From positions 1 through 36,006 of the forward strand of contig JAANWZ010000106.1 of the NCBI GenBank assembly GCA_018263585.1: a DNA stretch of 36,006 nt, read 5' to 3'. The translations under genes were made by a program, and so were the position numbers. The notes beneath the pieces were generated by a model that worked only from the letters and a program-made list of their open reading frames with translations, ran no database searches and had not been told where the DNA came from. Each line of letters starts with the position of its first letter. The stretch's first letter is position 1. Below are positions 32,275-36,006 of the stretch, piece after piece. Source of the stretch: Calditrichota bacterium (GTDB lineage Bacteria > Electryoneota > Electryoneia > Electryoneales > Electryoneaceae).

Positions 32275-34521
32275 TCACCATCTCCGGAGATACCCGCCGA
32301 TCCAATCGAGCAGGTCGGCGCGCTCGAGCCCGAGCGCCTGCGCGTCCGCGACCCACGCGAGCGCTTCTTCGTAGTCAACGCCCGCGGGCTGGAGCTGGAT
32401 CCGGTATTCGCGCACGCGCTCGAGCGCGCCCGCGGCCGCGGCAAGATGCGACCGGCCCGTGAGCACGAGCACATGCCCGCCGTTGCCGGTGATCGTCTCC
32501 AGTGTCGCGGCGCTCACGCCCGTGAGATCATCCCAACTCCCGACGAACAACTCGTTGCCGGCGGACGCCGCGAGCGCTTCCCAGCGGTGGGCGTGGTGGA
32601 GCGGGAGCTGGACAACGAACCCGAGCTCGTCGATTGCGCCTGCGAGTGCGCTGCGATCCGCGCGCACGCTGTCGCCGGCGACCCACGCGGCGGGGTCGTC
32701 CAAGGTCAGCCAGCGCAGGCCGAGCGCGCGCCATTGTTCCAGCCGGGTCGTGTCGGCGGACGCAAGCGCGTCGCCGTCGATCGCGGGAAAAACCGTGCCG
32801 CGCAGATTGTATGCGGCGCCGCGCACGCCTGCGAGACCGTCGCCGAGCTCGAGCCACCGTCTCGCCTCGATCAGGTCGCGCACCCGGTCGAGGTTTGCCG
32901 CGAACCCGGAGTCGGCGGGGGAGAGGGGGAGCCGGAGCACGTGCGCGACGTAGCCGTGTATCGTCAGCCTCTCGAGTTCCGCGACCGCCGCTGAGTCGAG
33001 ATCCGCCGGTTCATGCCAGCGGAACGGGTACCCGCTGTGCCAGATCGTGCGCTGCGCGAGCGTCGGGGAGGCGAGCGGTTCGGGGTACGATGCGAGCGCG
33101 GCTGTCCAGCGCCCGACGGCGTCGAGCGCGCCGCCGATCGCGCGCGTGTCGATTGTCTTGAACCGGTCGTCGGTGCTGTGGTAGTGGTCGTGCGAACCGC
33201 GCGAGTAGGTGGTGAACGCGGGGATGCCGGCGTCACGGAACGGCGCGTGGTCCGAGCTCGACCCGCCCCACGCGCGCCGCCCGCTGATCGTCTCTGCGAC
33301 GCTGTCCGGCAGGCTCTCGTACCACGGGAACCACACCTCGTGCACCTGGTTGCCGCCGCCGAGACCGGTGATTCCCTCCCCGCGGCCCGCCATGTCGAGG
33401 TTGACCATCGTCACGTACTCGTAGCGGTCGGGCAGCGTCGGCACGATCGCCTTCGACCCGAGCAGCCCCTGCTCCTCGCCGCCGAAGATGATGAACACGA
33501 ACGTGCGCGGCTGCGGGTGCTTCGCGAACGCACGCGCGAGCTCCATCACGATCGACGTGCCGGACGCGTTGTCGTCCGCGCCGGGATACACATGCCCGAA
33601 CGCGTTTGTCCCGACATGGTCGCCGTGCGCGCCGAGCACGATCGCCTCGCCGCGCAGCGCCGGATCAGTGCCCGGCACGATCCCGGCGACGTTGTAGCCC
33701 GTCGCGCCTTCCACACGCTTCACCTTCGCCTCGATCCGCATCCGCTTCGGCAACGCGAGCGGCTTCGGATCCCGTTTCAGCACGCGCTCGTAGATGTCGA
33801 GCGTGAACCCGGTGCCGTACAATATGTGCTCGATCACACGCTTGCCGATGATCGCGCTCGGGATCTCGGGGTCGTACGCCTCCGCCATGATCGCCGCGCC
33901 GCCGGTCGCATCCTCCCCCATGTAGAACAGCACAGCCGCCGCGCCGCGTCTCTTCGCCTCGTTGAGCAGATAGGTGCGGCTGTATTCCTCGTCCCAGCGC
34001 TGCTTGTCGTCGGGCCGCCCGCGGAGGATGACGGCAATCCGGCCGGTGATGTCGATCTCGCCGTAATCGTCCCAGCCCTTGTCCGGCTTGCTGATCCCAT
34101 GCCCGACCACGGTTACCGGCGCAGTCACTTCGCCGGAACCGCTGTTCACGGTCAGCGTGAAATCATCGCCGAGCAGGAACTCGAGGTCGCCGTACCGGTC
34201 CGTGTCGAGCAGCTCGAGCTCGCCCTTTTTCTCCACCGTCGCCAGCATCGGGAACGGATCGAGCAGCTCGCCGCCGATCAACGGTTCGAGCCCCCAGCGG
34301 GCGAACTGCGCCGCGATCCACTGCTGCGAACTCGTGCCGGTTTCGACCCCGGACTTGCGGCCCGCGAACCGTGCCGGGTCGGCGAGGGTGTTCAGGTATG
34401 CCATCGCGGAGTCGGTGTTCGCCGACGCGACAGGACCGGGGGTTTCTCCGGCGCACACCGGCACGGCGATGAGCATGACCAGCGCGCATACGGTGAGTCC
34501 ATGCAGGCAGCGCGAGCTCAC
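32275..34521 (-). CDS. Secreted M28 metallopeptidase with C-terminal M19-like region
   Basis: A 748-aa exported aminopeptidase-type protein. A signal peptide covers residues 1-24 (VCALVMLIAVPVCAGE). A PA-type insert (about 130-260) precedes the M28 catalytic domain. Zinc and catalytic residues lie in GAHGDHVG (about 298-305), GADDNASGTS, FGGEEQGLLGS, VNLDMAGRG and DHYHSTDD. Residues ~494-748 are extra and resemble a decayed M19 (renal dipeptidase-type) barrel: WRALGLRWLTLDD, IDELGFVVQLPLHHAHRW, ETITGNGGHVLVLTG. The metal ligands of that family are not obvious there. The start is GTG 34521, preceded by AGGAGG. It is a single gene with its own promoter, probably periplasmic or extracellular peptide scavenging. 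Confidence 0.88.
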   Translation of the reverse strand: MSSRCLHGLTVCALVMLIAVPVCAGETPGPVASANTDSAMAYLNTLADPARFAGRKSGVETGTSSQQWIAAQFARWGLEPLIGGELLDPFPMLATVEKKGELELLDTDRYGDLEFLLGDDFTLTVNSGSGEVTAPVTVVGHGISKPDKGWDDYGEIDITGRIAVILRGRPDDKQRWDEEYSRTYLLNEAKRRGAAAVLFYMGEDATGGAAIMAEAYDPEIPSAIIGKRVIEHILYGTGFTLDIYERVLKRDPKPLALPKRMRIEAKVKRVEGATGYNVAGIVPGTDPALRGEAIVLGAHGDHVGTNAFGHVYPGADDNASGTSIVMELARAFAKHPQPRTFVFIIFGGEEQGLLGSKAIVPTLPDRYEYVTMVNLDMAGRGEGITGLGGGNQVHEVWFPWYESLPDSVAETISGRRAWGGSSSDHAPFRDAGIPAFTTYSRGSHDHYHSTDDRFKTIDTRAIGGALDAVGRWTAALASYPEPLASPTLAQRTIWHSGYPFRWHEPADLDSAAVAELERLTIHGYVAHVLRLPLSPADSGFAANLDRVRDLIEARRWLELGDGLAGVRGAAYNLRGTVFPAIDGDALASADTTRLEQWRALGLRWLTLDDPAAWVAGDSVRADRSALAGAIDELGFVVQLPLHHAHRWEALAASAGNELFVGSWDDLTGVSAATLETITGNGGHVLVLTGRSHLAAAAGALERVREYRIQLQPAGVDYEEALAWVADAQALGLERADLLDWIGGYLRRW

Positions 34522-34547
34522 TGTGCCCTCCTCGGTTGAACCGTTCG

Positions 34548-34576
34548 AAGCTACGGGACTTCGCCGCGAGGGACAA
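34548..34576 (-). promoter_or_regulatory. Probable promoter of the M28 peptidase gene
   Basis: On the minus strand TTGTCC (34571-34576) and TAGCTT (34548-34553) are 17 bp apart, equivalent to TTG-N20-TAGCTT. The implied leader is short (about 20 bases to GTG 34521) and contains the AGGAGG site. Confidence 0.45.
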
Positions 34577-34589
34577 GGTGCCGCGCGCG

Positions 34590-34619
34590 TTGACCACGAG
34601 CCGCCCGGGAGTGTACGTT
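34590..34619 (+). promoter_or_regulatory. Probable promoter of the small membrane protein gene
   Basis: TTGACC (34590-34595) and TACGTT (34614-34619) are 18 bp apart. It is divergent from the M28 promoter, with the -35 boxes facing each other 13 bp apart, and lies 30 bp upstream of ATG 34649. Confidence 0.45.
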
Positions 34620-34648
34620 ACCGGCGGTTTCACACGGGAAAGCGAACG

Positions 34649-34978
34649 ATGGCAAATCCACGCGAGACGAAGAAGGAACAGCGCCCGCGCGCTGCGACGA
34701 GACGGCCCGATCGGTCGCGGAAGGGAAGCAGGCCCGGGCGCCGCGGGAGACACACCGCCGTGAAGCAGGAAACATTCACCTGGCCGTTCGCACGGCGCAA
34801 CCTGATCGTGTTCGTCGCGGCGCTCGTCGTGATTCTGCTCGGCTACGTGTTCCTCAGCATCGGCCCGTACGACAGCTTCTGGTCGCTCACCGCCGGCCCG
34901 GTGCTGCTCGTGATCGGCTACCTGTTCCTGCTCCCGGCTGCGATCCTCGTCCGCGGGAAACCGGAACGCGCGGGCTGA
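34649..34978 (+). CDS. Small two-helix membrane protein
   Basis: A 109-aa protein. A strongly basic, disordered N-terminal ~37 residues (many Arg/Lys) precede two transmembrane helices, about 51-68 (NLIVFVAALVVILLGYVFL) and 81-101 (GPVLLVIGYLFLLPAAILV), joined by a short loop GPYDSFWSLTA. The layout resembles DUF3098-like small membrane proteins, but I cannot assign a family firmly. The start at ATG 34649 gives the natural basic N-terminus, with GGGAAAG upstream; the frame is open further upstream but runs through the promoter and the antisense of the peptidase gene. It lies 48 bp upstream of tRNA-Val. The function is unknown. Confidence 0.75.
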   Translation: MANPRETKKEQRPRAATRRPDRSRKGSRPGRRGRHTAVKQETFTWPFARRNLIVFVAALVVILLGYVFLSIGPYDSFWSLTAGPVLLVIGYLFLLPAAILVRGKPERAG

Positions 34979-35026
34979 ACGCCGGCGTGTCGCGCGGACA
35001 CGGGCCGTATTCCGCGTCCCGACGCG

Positions 35027-35101
35027 GGGCGATTAGCTCAGCCTGGTGAGAGCGCCGCCCTTACAAGGCGGAGGTCACTGGTTCGACTCCAGTATCGCCC
35101 A
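35027..35101 (+). tRNA. tRNA-Val (anticodon TAC)
   Basis: A 75-nt cloverleaf. Acceptor GGGCGAT pairs with ATCGCCC, D stem GCTC/GAGC, anticodon stem CCGCC/GGCGG with loop CTTACAA (anticodon TAC), variable loop AGGTC, and T stem ACTGG/CCAGT with loop TTCGACT. The discriminator is A; CCA is not encoded. Confidence 0.95.
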
Positions 35102-35208
35102 CCGCCCATGCAGCGAGCTTCCGGTGACGGCGTGGTCGGTGTCGGCGTCGCTGTGGGAGCAGACGCGGGCGGAGGCGATGATTGAGCGCGACTGCGGAGG
35201 GCTTCTTC

Positions 35209-35281
35209 GCCGGCGTCGTGATGGCCGAGGGCGCGACTGTTGCGGGCCGTGCCGGCGTCGTGATGGCCGAGGGCGCGACTG
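35209..35281. repeat. 31-bp direct repeat, two exact copies
   Basis: The copies at 35209-35239 and 35251-35281 are identical (GCCGGCGTCGTGATGG ... GCGCGACTG), with a period of 42 bp. A third partial match, GCGCGACTG, lies just upstream at about 35186. Confidence 0.85.
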
Positions 35282-35393
35282 CGCAGTGAGTGAAACCCGG
35301 TGAACCGTCGGTGCGTATCAGGCAACAGAGCGTGGACCGCCGCGGACCGCGGCCGCTGTGGTCTCCGCGGTGCGCGAGACGGAGCCCTCGGGC

Positions 35394-35423
35394 TTGCATG
35401 CGCCGCTCACGATTCCTCATTAT
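35394..35423 (+). promoter_or_regulatory. Possible promoter of tRNA-Asn
   Basis: TTGCAT (35394-35399) and CATTAT (35418-35423) are 18 bp apart and end 43 bp before the tRNA. Both hexamers are imperfect. Confidence 0.3.
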
Positions 35424-35466
35424 CAGGGCCGCGAAAACCGCCGGTCCGCGAACATCACCGGCCAAT

Positions 35467-35539
35467 TCCCCAGTAGCTCAATTGGCAGAGCGGGTGACTG
35501 TTAATCACTAGGTTGGCGGTTCGAGTCCGTCCTGGGGAG
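35467..35539 (+). tRNA. tRNA-Asn (anticodon GTT)
   Basis: A 73-nt cloverleaf. Acceptor TCCCCAG/CTGGGGA, D stem GCTC/GAGC, anticodon stem GGTGA/TCACT with loop CTGTTAA (anticodon GTT), and T stem GGCGG/CCGTC with loop TTCGAGT. The discriminator is G; no CCA is encoded. Its 3' half is a plausible integration site, because an integrase-like gene begins 424 bp downstream. Confidence 0.95.
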
Positions 35540-35549
35540 CATAATAAAC

Positions 35550-35578
35550 AAGGGCTTACGAGAAATCGTGAGCCTTTT
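35550..35578 (+). terminator. Intrinsic terminator after tRNA-Asn
   Basis: Stem GGCTTACGA / TCGTGAGCC with one T-G pair, loop GAAA, followed by TTTT. The preceding AAG can pair with the first Ts. It is the only canonical intrinsic terminator seen in the window. Confidence 0.8.
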
Positions 35579-35587
35579 CGTCGTTAT

Positions 35588-35819
35588 GAGGTGCAAATCA
35601 GGTGCACTTAGTCACGGCGCGCTCGTATCCCTGCACGCATCCCCCGCTCTCCGCGCCGCGATTCAGCGAATTCGGAAGCCACTCTGCGACTGCGCTGATG
35701 CATCTCCGCTGTCAGGCAGTTCGGACCTCGCGAGCGACGAACGACGGTCGCACAATTCACCCTCCTGTCGATCCCCGAACTGCACCAGTTGCACCTCGAC
35801 TGCACCGTATTTGCACCTC
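35588..35819. repeat. Phased TGCACC motifs, possible recombinase arm sites
   Basis: TGCACC occurs at 35781, 35790, 35801 and 35812 (spacings 9, 11, 11). In the opposite orientation, GGTGCA occurs at 35590 and 35601 (spacing 11). The ~20-bp unit [C/G]TGCACC...TTGCACCTC occurs three times: two direct copies on the right and one inverted copy on the left. The 423-bp stretch 35540-35962 holds this, the terminator and a promoter candidate, but no convincing gene. Confidence 0.7.
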
Positions 35820-35845
35820 ACAATTGATGGCACGGATTTTATCTC

Positions 35846-35874
35846 TTGATAATACTTGTGTTACGATATTATTG
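35846..35874 (+). promoter_or_regulatory. Candidate promoter of the edge recombinase gene
   Basis: TTGATA (35846-35851) and TATTAT (35867-35872) are 15 bp apart; read as the Bacteroidota type it is TTG-N18-TATTATTG. It lies in an AT-rich stretch (35835-35880) that contrasts with the surrounding GC-rich DNA, about 90 bp upstream of ATG 35963. Confidence 0.4.
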
Positions 35875-35962
35875 CTTCTGACCAGCAGTCCCCTGTTGCG
35901 TTGTGCTGGCCTGTTTTGTACCTTGCGGCCGAACACGAGCAGCGGCGACTTCGGAGGGATGG

Positions 35963-36006
35963 ATGGCGACGATCACAAAGAGGCAATCGAAGCGCACGGG
36001 AGCGGT
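35963..36006 (+). CDS. Start of a probable tyrosine recombinase (partial)
   Basis: Only 14 codons lie in the window. They read MATITKRQSKRTGA, which looks like the opening strand of the N-terminal arm-binding domain of phage/ICE-type tyrosine recombinases. GGAGGG precedes the ATG by five bases; an overlapping ATG at 35959 in another frame is worse placed. The context supports the call: it is downstream of a tRNA-Asn gene, an AT-rich leader and clustered TGCACC repeats. The catalytic domain would lie outside the window, so this is inference. Confidence 0.5.
   Translation, partial: MATITKRQSKRTGA

Larger units (their letters stand above)
35102..35466. other. Intertandem tRNA spacer without a gene
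   Basis: 365 bp between the two tRNA genes. It holds a 31-bp direct repeat (35209-35239 and 35251-35281) and a weak promoter candidate for tRNA-Asn. No convincing reading frame or structured RNA was found. Confidence 0.6.

Noticed and set aside
35568-35849. 93-codon plus-strand frame between tRNA-Asn and the recombinase start
   Set aside because: It starts inside the terminator hairpin, has no RBS, and its Ser/Cys-rich product looks non-coding.

Overview
The window is high-GC bacterial chromosome carrying 28 protein genes (one cut by the right edge) and two tRNA genes, separated by unusually repeat-rich intergenic gaps. The gene set (PurF, NadC, FolD, CysS, LspA, MltG, PcrA/UvrD, Pgi) is that of a free-living Gram-negative-type bacterium. 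Several proposed promoters resemble the TTG-N17-20-TAnnTTTG pattern known from Bacteroidota. With the GH57/TreT/DUF3108/LiaF-like gene content this suggests a GC-rich lineage of the FCB superphylum, or Gemmatimonadota or a related candidate phylum. This is inference; nothing in the window fixes the taxonomy.

Layout. The left part (242-5594) is transcribed leftward: a biotin carboxylase/biotin carrier pair, an excisionase-HTH plus receiver regulator, an unknown 141-aa protein and a TreT-like trehalose synthase. Rightward transcription starts at lspA (5913) and runs to folD (31487). First come lspA, a TPM-domain protein, a nucleotidyltransferase-fold protein, LemA, a SAM hydrolase, pgi and purF. 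Then come pgsA-cysS, a DUF3108 protein and a toast-rack protein. The next group is a LOG protein, mltG, pcrA, a giant TPR protein and nadC. The last is a GH57 branching enzyme, galT, a GT2 and folD. A secreted M28 peptidase (leftward) and a small membrane protein (rightward) diverge from 34522-34648. tRNA-Val, tRNA-Asn and the first codons of an apparent tyrosine recombinase close the window, so 35540 onwards is probably the edge of an integrated element.

Gene cooperation. Stop/start overlaps tie accC-BCCP, lspA-TPM, pgsA-cysS, mltG-pcrA-TPR and GT2-folD into translationally coupled pairs. TreT, Pgi, the GH57 enzyme and GalT point to glycogen/trehalose and nucleotide-sugar metabolism.

The most striking content is between the genes. 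Five copies of a two-armed inverted element (3882-4034, 12622-12764, 16333-16512, 26692-26827, 31621-31810) have conserved ends (GTCATYCTGA). Most arms also carry an internal hairpin whose stem changes by compensated substitutions while an 8-nt loop stays GTCNGTTT. They look like REPINs, a non-autonomous repeat class. A second family of single hairpins with a TTGC-NN-GCAA core and covarying outer stems fills the same gaps, once as a 3 x 37-bp tandem array. A third palindrome, CCCGGGGC/GCCCCGGG, has entered the 5' coding region of the TPR gene.
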